This document shows positions 1 to 4,853 of a stretch of DNA of 5,856 nt, piece after piece (positions within the stretch are counted from its first letter, which is position 1; each line of letters begins with the position of its first letter). This DNA comes from Oscillospiraceae bacterium (GTDB taxonomy: Bacteria; Bacillota; Clostridia; Oscillospirales; UBA929): contig JAIRML010000291.1 of NCBI GenBank assembly GCA_031258665.1, positions 1-5,856 of the forward strand. Direction: 5' to 3'. A program made the translations under genes and the position numbers. Below the pieces are notes generated by a model. That model saw nothing but the letters and a program-made list of their open reading frames with translations, had not been told where the DNA came from and searched no databases.

Positions 1-29
1 GTGTTCCCCGCGTGAGCGGGGGTGATCCG
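1..29 (+). repeat. Intact CRISPR repeat (29 nt)
   Basis: This is the best-preserved repeat. Its centre folds as CCCCGC-GTGA-GCGGGG, a 6-bp GC stem closed by a GTGA (GNRA-type) tetraloop. This is the hairpin expected to be recognised by a Cas6e-type endoribonuclease. The window starts exactly at its first base, so the array probably continues to the left. Confidence 0.88.
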
Positions 30-61
30 ACAAGGAACCGACAGGCGGCGATCAACCAAGC

Positions 62-89
62 GTGTTCCCCGCGTGGCGGGGGTGATCCG
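62..89 (+). repeat. CRISPR repeat with 1-nt deletion (28 nt)
   Basis: It is identical to the repeat at 1-29 except that one base (the A of the GTGA loop) is missing. The predicted hairpin keeps its 6-bp stem but has a GTG triloop instead of a tetraloop. Confidence 0.88.
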
Positions 90-122
90 GTAAGCACCAC
101 AGCTCCTGTCCTGCGCAGAGAC

Positions 123-130
123 GTGTTCCC
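123..130 (+). repeat. Truncated terminal CRISPR repeat stub
   Basis: Only GTGTTCCC, the first 8 bases of the repeat, is present before the sequence diverges at 131. Its placement 33 bp after the previous repeat is what identifies it. It has no hairpin and should not be processed, so it marks the end of the array. Confidence 0.65.
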
Positions 131-230
131 GAATCAAACAGCGATGAGATAAAAGGAGTGGACGCGACAATCTCAGAGGGATGGATTGATTCCCATCATA
201 AGAGTGTGCGTTCAGCATTTTAGGCCACCA

Positions 231-252
231 GAGTGTTTTGCACTCATTTTTT
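231..252 (+). terminator. Weak candidate terminator after the CRISPR array
   Basis: A short hairpin, GAGTG (231-235) and CACTC (241-245) with a TTTTG loop, is followed on the plus strand by ATTTTTTC. It could stop array-derived transcripts running towards the convergent vWA gene. The stem is only 5 bp, and the T-run coincides with the lysine codons at the end of the vWA gene, so it may be accidental. The rest of 131-243 shows only a minor 5-bp inverted repeat (180-184 with 193-197) and no coding potential that I can support. Confidence 0.25.
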
Positions 253-900
253 CTTGTCATCTCTGCGTTTGTAGTCCGCTTTAATCTTCTTATTCCAACC
301 CGACGGCACAGAGTCGTAGATTCGGAACATAGAGACTGTTTCGCTCATCTCGTGGAAGTTTAGCGCAACGCCCTCGCTGTCGGCATGATAGTTTTGAGCG
401 CGGTCAGGAGTAATCCCAATCCATCCCGCCGTCTCCACAGCGTCGATGTTTGCGCCGAGGAAAATAAACTCCCAACCATGGCGTGATTTCTGATGCTCAA
501 TCATCGACTTGATTTTAGCGTAATCGAACTCTCGGCTCGCGTTCTCCATACCGTCTGTGGTGATGACAAACAGCACTTTGCCGGCGCGGTATTCTTCGGC
601 GGTATGTTTCTGCGCGTTACCGATTTTGTTTATCGTTTTGCCAATGGCGTCGAGCAGAGCGGTGCAACCGCGAACGTAATACTCGTGCTCGGTAATCGGA
701 CTGACGGCCCGCAGATCAAGGCGATCGTGGAGCAACTCATATTTGCTGTCGAACAGCACGGTCGTGATATGCGCCTCGCCGGGTTGTTCCTGCTGCTTTT
801 TCAGAAACGAATTGTAGCCGCCGATCGTGTCGGATTCAAGCCCGCCCATCGAGCTGCTACGGTCGAGGATAAAGGCGATTTCGGTTATATTGTTTGTCAT
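244..900 (-). CDS. Small vWA-domain (MIDAS) protein
   Basis: The 218-residue protein is essentially a single von Willebrand factor A domain. The metal-ion-dependent adhesion site is complete: D13, S15 and S17 in DRSSSM, T80 in GCTALLDA, and D116 in TTDGMEN. The segment EFIFLGANIDA forms a late Rossmann-type strand. There is no signal peptide or membrane segment, so it should be cytoplasmic. The C-terminus is lysine-rich. The ATG at 900 is preceded by GGAGG at 909-913 with 8-nt spacing. Standalone vWA proteins of this kind generally mediate metal-dependent protein contacts and resemble TerY-like stress-system proteins, but the partner is unknown. It lies 109 bp downstream of the macro gene on the same strand and is probably co-expressed with it. 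From memory, homologues in other Clostridia often carry G in place of the middle S of DRSSSM. The MIDAS assignment is firm; the biological role is not. Confidence 0.88.
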   Translation of the reverse strand: MTNNITEIAFILDRSSSMGGLESDTIGGYNSFLKKQQEQPGEAHITTVLFDSKYELLHDRLDLRAVSPITEHEYYVRGCTALLDAIGKTINKIGNAQKHTAEEYRAGKVLFVITTDGMENASREFDYAKIKSMIEHQKSRHGWEFIFLGANIDAVETAGWIGITPDRAQNYHADSEGVALNFHEMSETVSMFRIYDSVPSGWNKKIKADYKRRDDKKK

Positions 901-977
901 TGTGGTGTCCTCCGTTCGGTTTAATATGAACAGAGCATACCACCGTTAGACGTGGGTGAGGTCGCTTGACAGGCGAC

Positions 978-1009
978 AAATTATCAAAGGCGACACCGCC
1001 GGGTACAGC
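978..1009 (-). terminator. Small hairpin after the macro gene
   Basis: Just after the macro stop codon the minus strand reads GGCG-GTGT-CGCC followed by TTTGATAATTTG. The 4-bp stem and interrupted T tail could give partial termination between macro and vWA at best. A second inverted repeat, GTCGC (961-965) with GCGAC (973-977), follows immediately. I found no convincing promoter for the vWA gene in 901-1009: TGGTATGCT resembles an extended -10 but has no -35. Confidence 0.2.
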
Positions 1010-1999
1010 TTACCCTCCCAGTGTCGGCTGGTCGTATGTGAACAGCACGTTGTTAATCTCAAAAACATCATACCGCCTGTTCATGATGAAATACTCTACG
1101 ATCACATCGAACTTTATGCTGTGCGACAGCGCGAAGCCGGCGCATTCAAGCAGGTCAACGGTTTCATCAAGCGTCAGTTCCAAGGCCACACAGAGTGCGA
1201 TGACAGTTTTTTTGCCCGGTCGGTAGTCCTTGTTACGGATTTTGGAGAACAACTTGCGATCAATGTTCGCACGCTTATAGACTTCCGCATCCGTCTTGCC
1301 TTTTGCGTCAATGAGCCGCAGAAGTGTCGCCGAAAACGGTTCGTCGAGGTTGTCCATTAAATCGTCAAGGCCGGTCGGCGCGGGCATCGCCTCTCTTGTT
1401 TGATAGATTGCGGAAAAAATTTCATCAATATCAAGCGGTACACGCTGTGCCGCCGCATGTTCATCGATATAATGCACGTCGATATAATCCTGCACATTGC
1501 CATACAAGTCATGGTCGACTGTAAATGCCGCCCTATCAAACACAACAAGTGAAACATGTATGTCGTTGTCGCAGTTAACTAAAAAATCCTGAATGGCGGC
1601 CGTTGCCACCGCAAGTGCCTCAGCTTTTGGATAACCATAAATCCCACTTGAAATCAGCGGGAACGCCACGCTCTCACACATGTTCTGAGCAGCACATTTG
1701 AGTGAGTTTGTATATGCAGTGCGAAGCAGTTCTTTCTCGCCGTGATTGCCGTCGAGATAGACAGGGCCCGCGGTGTGAATGATGTGCTTGGCAGGCAAAG
1801 AGAATCCCGGCGTAATGATGGCATCGCCAGTCCCAATTGGCGCGAGTTTGTCGCAGGCAGCTTGTAGTTTGTTGTAGCCCGCTGCGCTGAATATTGCACC
1901 GCATACGCCGCCGCCCGCCAACAGGTCAGTGTTTGCGGCGTTGACTATCGCGTCAACTTTGAGCTTTGTTATGTCGGCGTGAACAATGGTAAGCGGCAT
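1010..1999 (-). CDS. Macro domain protein with C-terminal helix-turn-helix-like domain
   Basis: The 329-residue protein has two parts. Residues 1-175 form a macro domain: the ADP-ribose-binding loop VNAAN (19-23) with D25 and GGGVCGAIF (29-37), IIHTAGPVY (73-81), and the phosphate loop SSGIYGYPK (117-125). Such domains bind ADP-ribose and often hydrolyse O-acetyl-ADP-ribose or remove ADP-ribose from targets. After a linker, residues about 220-329 form a helical domain with ANIDRKLFSKIRN (244-256), then VIALCVALELTLDETVDLL, which looks like a Cro/XRE-type helix-turn-helix, then FDVIVEYFI and FEINNVLF. From memory, this two-part layout recurs in Clostridia. The ATG at 1999 has GAGGTG at 2005-2010 with 5-nt spacing. 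It precedes the vWA gene on the same strand. It may be a regulator or enzyme sensing ADP-ribose signals; DNA binding is inferred from the fold pattern only. DarG-like antitoxins are an alternative, but no DarT toxin is visible here. Confidence 0.9.
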   Translation of the reverse strand: MPLTIVHADITKLKVDAIVNAANTDLLAGGGVCGAIFSAAGYNKLQAACDKLAPIGTGDAIITPGFSLPAKHIIHTAGPVYLDGNHGEKELLRTAYTNSLKCAAQNMCESVAFPLISSGIYGYPKAEALAVATAAIQDFLVNCDNDIHVSLVVFDRAAFTVDHDLYGNVQDYIDVHYIDEHAAAQRVPLDIDEIFSAIYQTREAMPAPTGLDDLMDNLDEPFSATLLRLIDAKGKTDAEVYKRANIDRKLFSKIRNKDYRPGKKTVIALCVALELTLDETVDLLECAGFALSHSIKFDVIVEYFIMNRRYDVFEINNVLFTYDQPTLGG

Positions 2000-2021
2000 A
2001 GCTTCACCTCATCTCTGCACA

Positions 2022-2049
2022 GATATGCGTGTTGGACAGCTCTTTGCAA
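2022..2049 (-). promoter_or_regulatory. Weak candidate promoter for the macro-vWA unit
   Basis: On the minus strand TTGCAA (2044-2049) and CATATC (2022-2027) are separated by 16 bp, about 20 bp upstream of the macro ribosome binding site. The match to the sigma-A consensus is poor (4/6 and 3/6). It is listed because position and spacing are suitable and no better candidate exists between ispF and the macro gene. Confidence 0.22.
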
Positions 2050-2115
2050 GCGCCTTGCAGGGCTGGCGCCTGCCCTGGCGGAAGACTTGGCGGGAACTGC
2101 CGCCGCCAAGCGGCG
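2045..2115. repeat. Cluster of three GC-rich inverted repeats
   Basis: Three perfect short hairpins lie within 71 bp: TGCAAG/CTTGCA (2045-2050, 2054-2059), CAGGGC/GCCCTG (2058-2063, 2072-2077) and CGCCGC/GCGGCG (2101-2106, 2110-2115). The first two share two bases and could be alternative folds. The last begins 4 nt past the ispF stop codon. None is followed by a T-run on either strand, so they are not typical intrinsic terminators, although they could block 3' exonucleases or act as Rho-assisted ends for the ispDF transcript. The cluster sits where base composition changes from GC-rich core genes to the macro/vWA block. Confidence 0.5.
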
Positions 2116-2119
2116 CCCC

Positions 2120-2593
2120 TCACGCGGGAAATAGAAGGGCGACGGCGTGGGCGGCGATGCCCTCGCCGGCTCCGGTGAAGCCCATCCCTTCCTCTGTCGT
2201 GGCCTTGATGCCGATCTGGTCGGGGGCGCACCCCAGCGCGCGCGCGAGGTTGCGGCACATCGCCGCCCGGTGCGGGGCGAGCGCCGGGCGCTGCGCCACC
2301 ACCGTGATGTCTACGTTGCCGACGACAAGGCCGCGTGCCGTCAGCATCTCCGAGACACGCCGCAAAAGGTCGAGGCTGCGCGCCCCCCGGCAGGCCGGAT
2401 CGGTGTCCGGGAACCAATGCCCGATGTCTTCAAGCCCCGCCGCGCCCAGGAGCGCGTCCATCACGGCGTGGCAGAGCACGTCGGCGTCCGAATGGCCCGC
2501 GAGGCCCAGAGCGGATTCGATCTCCACGCCGCCCAGCACGAGCGGCCGCCCGGCCGCCAGGCGGTGCGCGTCATAGCCGTGTCCGATTCTCAC
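2120..2593 (-). CDS. ispF: 2-C-methyl-D-erythritol 2,4-cyclodiphosphate synthase IspF
   Basis: IspF converts CDP-methylerythritol 2-phosphate to methylerythritol cyclodiphosphate and CMP, the fifth step of the MEP isoprenoid pathway, in the cytoplasm as a homotrimer. The 157-residue length is typical. The metal ligands are in place: D8 and H10 in GYDAHRL and H42 in SDADVLCHAVMDALLGA. The DIGHWFPDTD segment (56-65) and the C-terminal KATTEEGMGFTG (130-141) are family signatures. The start is a GTG (2593-2591) whose last two bases belong to the ispD stop codon (GTGA overlap), with GGAGG at 2603-2607 and 9-nt spacing. This implies translational coupling to ispD. No typical terminator follows; a 6-bp GC hairpin lies just past the stop. 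Confidence 0.97.
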   Translation of the reverse strand: MRIGHGYDAHRLAAGRPLVLGGVEIESALGLAGHSDADVLCHAVMDALLGAAGLEDIGHWFPDTDPACRGARSLDLLRRVSEMLTARGLVVGNVDITVVAQRPALAPHRAAMCRNLARALGCAPDQIGIKATTEEGMGFTGAGEGIAAHAVALLFPA

Positions 2594-3327
2594 AGTGCGC
2601 CGCCTCCCTCCGAAGCCCGGGCCCGGCGGGCCAACAGGGCCTCGCAGATGATCAGGTCCTCGGGCGTCGTCACTTTGATGTTCTCATAGGAGCCTTGGGA
2701 AAGAAAGACACTCATGCCCATCCGTTCAAGGGCGGCGCAGTCGTCCGTGATCTGCCAGCCCTCGCGCAGCGCCCGCGTCAGCGCGCCTTTGATGAGGCCG
2801 AGGTCAAATACCTGAGGCGTCTGCACAAGCATCATGGCAGCGCGGTCGGGGGTGGAAAGCACCTGCGACAGACGCGCCTCTTTGAGCGTGTCTTTGGGTG
2901 GGACGGCGGGCGCCGCCGCGCCGGTCTTGGCGGCCAATTTGACAGTCTCTGAGATGAGAGCCGGTGTCACCAGCGGCCGCGCGCCGTCGTGGACGGCCGC
3001 GAGCGACGCAAACGGGGAGACGGCCAAGAGCCCATTGAGCACGGAGTGCGGGCGGCTGCCGCCGCCGCGCACAATGGACCGCACCTTCGATAGGCCAAAG
3101 CGCCGGACAAGCGCGCCAATCGTCTCAAAGGCGTCCGGGCGCGCGGCGACAACCACCTCGTCGATGTCAGGGCAGGCCTCCAGCGCGCGCAACGTGTGAA
3201 CGAGCAGGGGGGCGCCCGCCACATCGCGGAAGAGTTTGTCCGTTCCCTCCCCCATGCGGCGCCCTTGCCCGGCCGCCGGCACCACCGCGGCACAATACGG
3301 GCGCCGCGCCTGTTTTTGTCTCTTCAT
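2590..3327 (-). CDS. ispD: 2-C-methyl-D-erythritol 4-phosphate cytidylyltransferase IspD
   Basis: IspD transfers CMP from CTP onto methylerythritol 4-phosphate, the third MEP step, and functions as a cytoplasmic homodimer. From the chosen start it is 245 residues, close to the usual 225-240. Visible motifs are the CTP-binding loop PAAGQGRRMG (17-26) with K31 in DKLF, GGGSRPHSVLNGL (88-100), VHDGARPLV (112-120), VPPKDTLK (142-149), QTPQVF (169-174), ITDDCAALE (193-201) and NIKVTTPEDL (216-225). The ATG at 3327 is chosen because family similarity begins about 10 residues later; its ribosome binding site is weak (GGGATGG at 3337-3343). The frame stays open upstream to a GTG at 3450, but those 41 extra codons read through the carD terminator and look non-homologous. 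A terminator separates it from carD, so it needs its own promoter. Clostridia commonly have carD near ispD-ispF. Confidence 0.95.
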   Translation of the reverse strand: MKRQKQARRPYCAAVVPAAGQGRRMGEGTDKLFRDVAGAPLLVHTLRALEACPDIDEVVVAARPDAFETIGALVRRFGLSKVRSIVRGGGSRPHSVLNGLLAVSPFASLAAVHDGARPLVTPALISETVKLAAKTGAAAPAVPPKDTLKEARLSQVLSTPDRAAMMLVQTPQVFDLGLIKGALTRALREGWQITDDCAALERMGMSVFLSQGSYENIKVTTPEDLIICEALLARRARASEGGGAL

Positions 3328-3342
3328 GCCATCGATCCATCC

Positions 3343-3371
3343 CGTAAAGTATGTAATATTTTTCCAATCAA
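3343..3371 (-). promoter_or_regulatory. Tentative ispDF promoter region
   Basis: This AT-rich stretch is the only room for a promoter between the carD terminator and the ispD start. On the minus strand TTGATT (3366-3371) is a fair -35, and possible -10 elements downstream include TACTTT (14-bp spacing) and TTTACG (17-bp spacing). None is a good match, so the assignment rests mostly on the need for a promoter here. Confidence 0.22.
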
Positions 3372-3382
3372 GAGCCCTTATT

Positions 3383-3414
3383 GACAAAAAGAAGCCTCGG
3401 TCGGAGGCTTCTTT
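3383..3414 (-). terminator. Intrinsic terminator of carD
   Basis: A perfect 8-bp stem, GAAGCCTC (3391-3398) and GAGGCTTC (3404-3411), with a 5-nt loop is extended by three A-T pairs (3388-3390 with 3412-3414). On the minus strand it is followed by TTTTTGTC. It starts about 33 nt past the carD stop codon and should separate carD from ispDF. The A/T-rich flanks might allow some function on the plus strand too, but no plus-strand gene reaches it. Confidence 0.9.
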
Positions 3415-3446
3415 GAAGCTTGAGACAAGAAGGAGCGGACGCGGTG

Positions 3447-3923
3447 TCACGCCATAACGGTGTTGATACGCCGTTCCACGTCTTCGTAACTGACGCTCTG
3501 CGCGAGTACGATCTCCGAGATCAAGATCTGCTTGGCCGAGTGCAGCATCTTGCGCTCGCCGGTGGAAAGACCGCGCTGCCGCTCCCGGGACATGAGACCC
3601 TTGACCACTTTGGCCACCTCCATAAGGTCCCCGCTCTTGATGCGGAGCATGTTCTCGCGGTAGCGGCGATTCCAGTTTTGCGTCATGTCGATCTCAATGT
3701 CGGACATGGCTTCGATGATCACCTCTGCGCTCTCCGAGTCGATGATGGGGCGCACGCCGATCTCGTCACTGTTGTTGATCGGGATCATCACAAGCATGCC
3801 GCCCAGCGGCATCTTAATCACGTAGTACTGTCTGTAAATCCCATCTACTTTCTGGCTGATGATGTTGTCCACAACTCCTGCGCCATGCATCGGGTGGACA
3901 ATCTTGTCTCCCACAGAAAACAT
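3447..3923 (-). CDS. carD: CarD/CdnL-family RNA polymerase-binding transcription regulator
   Basis: CarD-family proteins bind the RNA polymerase beta subunit and stabilise open complexes, notably at ribosomal RNA and housekeeping promoters. The protein has 158 residues, normal for the family. Residues 1-60 form the Tudor-like polymerase-interacting domain, starting MFSVGDKIVHPMHGAGVV and including YYVIKMPLGGMLVMIPI (33-49). Residues 65-158 are the helical DNA-contacting domain, with W84 in NWNRRYRENMLRIKSGD matching the tryptophan that wedges into the upstream fork in the mycobacterial protein. The ATG at 3923 is chosen because it follows GGAGG (3931-3935, 7-nt spacing) and gives the canonical N-terminus. 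The frame is open to an ATG at 4106, which would add 61 atypical residues and lies only a few bases from the predicted transcript start. It has its own promoter and terminator and appears monocistronic. Confidence 0.95.
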   Translation of the reverse strand: MFSVGDKIVHPMHGAGVVDNIISQKVDGIYRQYYVIKMPLGGMLVMIPINNSDEIGVRPIIDSESAEVIIEAMSDIEIDMTQNWNRRYRENMLRIKSGDLMEVAKVVKGLMSRERQRGLSTGERKMLHSAKQILISEIVLAQSVSYEDVERRINTVMA

Positions 3924-3963
3924 GACCCTTCCTCCCAGCTCTTCGTATTCCGTTACTCCTCCA

Positions 3964-4000
3964 AACACAAAAACAATTTGATCGGCCCGGGCGTCCGACC
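3964..4000 (-). promoter_or_regulatory. Attenuator-like hairpin in the carD leader
   Basis: On the minus strand GGTCGG (3995-4000) can pair with CCGATC (3980-3985; one G-U pair) around a 9-nt loop, followed by AAATTGTTTTTGTG. A GC-rich stem followed by a T-rich run about 40 nt ahead of the carD ribosome binding site has the form of a leaky terminator. The T-run is broken and offset from the stem, so premature termination is only a possibility. Confidence 0.3.
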
Positions 4001-4022
4001 GAGACCCGCACCACATTCGATA

Positions 4023-4055
4023 TCTTGTTGCCGCTGCCGCATGCGAGCAACAAGA
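4023..4055 (-). repeat. Inverted repeat in the carD 5' leader
   Basis: A perfect 9-bp inverted repeat, TCTTGTTGC (4023-4031) and GCAACAAGA (4047-4055), encloses 15 nt. It falls inside the predicted untranslated leader of carD, roughly 60-90 nt after the predicted transcript start, and would form a stable RNA stem-loop. I do not recognise it as a known riboswitch. Confidence 0.6.
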
Positions 4056-4118
4056 CGGAGAAGGAAAAAGCAGGAAAAAACCTTTTTGTTGTTTCTCTCT
4101 TGACATTCTCCTATTTAT

Positions 4119-4147
4119 ATTATAAACTACTCCGTTACATTTTTCAA
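4119..4147 (-). promoter_or_regulatory. Sigma-A promoter of carD
   Basis: On the minus strand TTGAAA (4142-4147) and a perfect TATAAT (4119-4124) are separated by exactly 17 bp, the optimal spacing for the housekeeping sigma factor. Transcription should start near 4112, giving a leader of about 190 nt before the carD ATG at 3923. Confidence 0.85.
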
Positions 4148-4263
4148 GCCCGATTGGTAAAAAGGGTACAACTTTTTTGAATGAATTTCCACATAAGTGA
4201 CAAAATAAAGCAAAAACCCGCTGTTAAGGGCCAAAGTGGGTAGGTAGATGACGCCAAAAGAGG

Positions 4264-4300
4264 AAAAAAACTACCCCTATACGCAGGGGGTAGTTTTTTT
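4264..4300 (-). terminator. Symmetric intrinsic terminator after the kor operon
   Basis: A 7-bp GC-rich stem, CTACCCC (4271-4277) and GGGGTAG (4287-4293), is flanked by AAAAAAA (4264-4270) and TTTTTTT (4294-4300), so the hairpin has a T7 tract on either strand. It lies 17 nt past the gamma-subunit stop codon and ends the kor transcript before the carD promoter. The symmetry means it could also work on the plus strand, though no plus-strand gene was found leading into it. The remainder of 4148-4263 shows only a weak ACCCGC/GTGGGT pairing and no gene. Confidence 0.92.
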
Positions 4301-4316
4301 CAAAAACGAGTATTTG

Positions 4317-4853
4317 TCAGCCGGAGAACGCGGCGCCCACCTGCAGCGCCTGGATGTTTTTGTCAAATAAGGCCCGTTTGCGTTCGGGCACCACCTTGCC
4401 CATGGCGACCGGGAGATCCTCCGGCCGGCACAGGCCGCAGTCGGCGATGACCTTGCCCAGCATGACCATATTGGCGAGCCCGGGCAGGCCGCTTGTGTCC
4501 GCCAGCTGCGTGGCGGGGATATAGACGCCGGTGACATCCGTCCGCGCGACCCGGCGCGCGATCAGCGCGCTGTCCACGAAGATTCGGCCGCCGGGCGCCG
4601 TGGCCCCCTCGAATTTGTCCAGCGAGGGCAGGTTCATCGCGATCAGGATGTCGGGGATGTCGACGATGGGGGAGCCGATGGGCGCGTCGCTCAAAATGAC
4701 GCTGCAGTTGGCTGTGCCGCCGCGCATCTCCGGGCCGTAAGAGGGGAGCCAGGAGACCTCTTTACCGGTCAGCATGTTGGCGTAAACCAGAAACTTGCCG
4801 GCAAACAGAATGCCCTGCCCGCCGAAGCCCGCGATGAGAATCCGCTCATGCAT
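4317..4853 (-). CDS. korC: 2-oxoacid:ferredoxin oxidoreductase, gamma subunit
   Basis: This is the gamma subunit or domain of a four-part ketoacid:ferredoxin oxidoreductase, which oxidatively decarboxylates 2-oxoacids to acyl-CoA and CO2 while reducing ferredoxin. The 178-residue protein opens with the glycine-rich signature ILIAGFGGQGI (5-15) and has the family motif SYGPEMRGGTANC (38-50). The length is typical for a stand-alone gamma subunit. It starts with ATG at 4853, with GGAGGTG at 4861-4867 and 7-nt spacing, inside the end of the beta gene: the two overlap by 8 bp (ATGCATGA), suggesting coupled translation and balanced subunit ratios. It is the last gene of the operon and is followed by a strong terminator. 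Whether the substrate is 2-oxoglutarate, branched-chain 2-oxoacids or another 2-oxoacid cannot be told; the symbol is given for the family. Confidence 0.9.
   Translation of the reverse strand: MHERILIAGFGGQGILFAGKFLVYANMLTGKEVSWLPSYGPEMRGGTANCSVILSDAPIGSPIVDIPDILIAMNLPSLDKFEGATAPGGRIFVDSALIARRVARTDVTGVYIPATQLADTSGLPGLANMVMLGKVIADCGLCRPEDLPVAMGKVVPERKRALFDKNIQALQVGAAFSG

Larger units (their letters stand above)
1..130 (+). CRISPR. Trailer end of a type I-E-like CRISPR array
   Basis: Two near-identical repeats at 1-29 and 62-89 are followed by an 8-nt repeat stub at 123-130. They are separated by unrelated spacers of 32 bp (30-61) and 33 bp (90-122). The repeat begins GTGTTCCCCGCG and ends GGTGATCCG, which is the type I-E (Cas6e-processed) repeat pattern, and 29-nt repeats with about 32-nt spacers fit that subtype. 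In the usual type I-E orientation the leader precedes the array on this strand, so the leader and newest spacers lie left of the window. Progressive repeat decay towards the right agrees with this being the oldest end. No cas gene is visible here, so activity and subtype are inferred from the repeat alone. Confidence 0.9.

Noticed and set aside
961..987. Plus-strand promoter at TTGACA (966-971)
   Set aside because: No -10-like hexamer lies at usable spacing, and the region downstream on the plus strand is antisense to the macro gene.
493..1360. Plus-strand open frames of 143 and 134 codons opposite the vWA and macro genes
   Set aside because: They are antisense to genes with intact motifs and show no supporting family features or convincing ribosome binding sites.
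1010..1999. DarG antitoxin of a DarTG toxin-antitoxin pair
   Set aside because: The macro domain fits, but no DarT-like ADP-ribosyltransferase is adjacent; the neighbour is a vWA protein and the C-terminal part looks HTH-like.
1986..2952. Several plus-strand open frames across ispF and ispD
   Set aside because: Products are rich in R, P, A and G, as expected from shadow frames of high-GC genes; ispD and ispF account for the region.
3420..4103. Plus-strand open frame of 227 codons opposite carD
   Set aside because: It covers carD, its terminator and its leader in antisense, and the product has no recognisable domain. CarD on the other strand has a promoter, ribosome binding site and family motifs.
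4100..4126. Plus-strand promoter TTGACA (4100-4105) and TATAAA (4121-4126)
   Set aside because: The spacing is only 15 bp and no plus-strand gene follows before the terminator; it overlaps the better minus-strand carD promoter.
4143..4195. Minus-strand mini-ORF (16 codons) upstream of the carD promoter
   Set aside because: It has no ribosome binding site, lies mostly upstream of the predicted transcript start, and shows no recognisable features.
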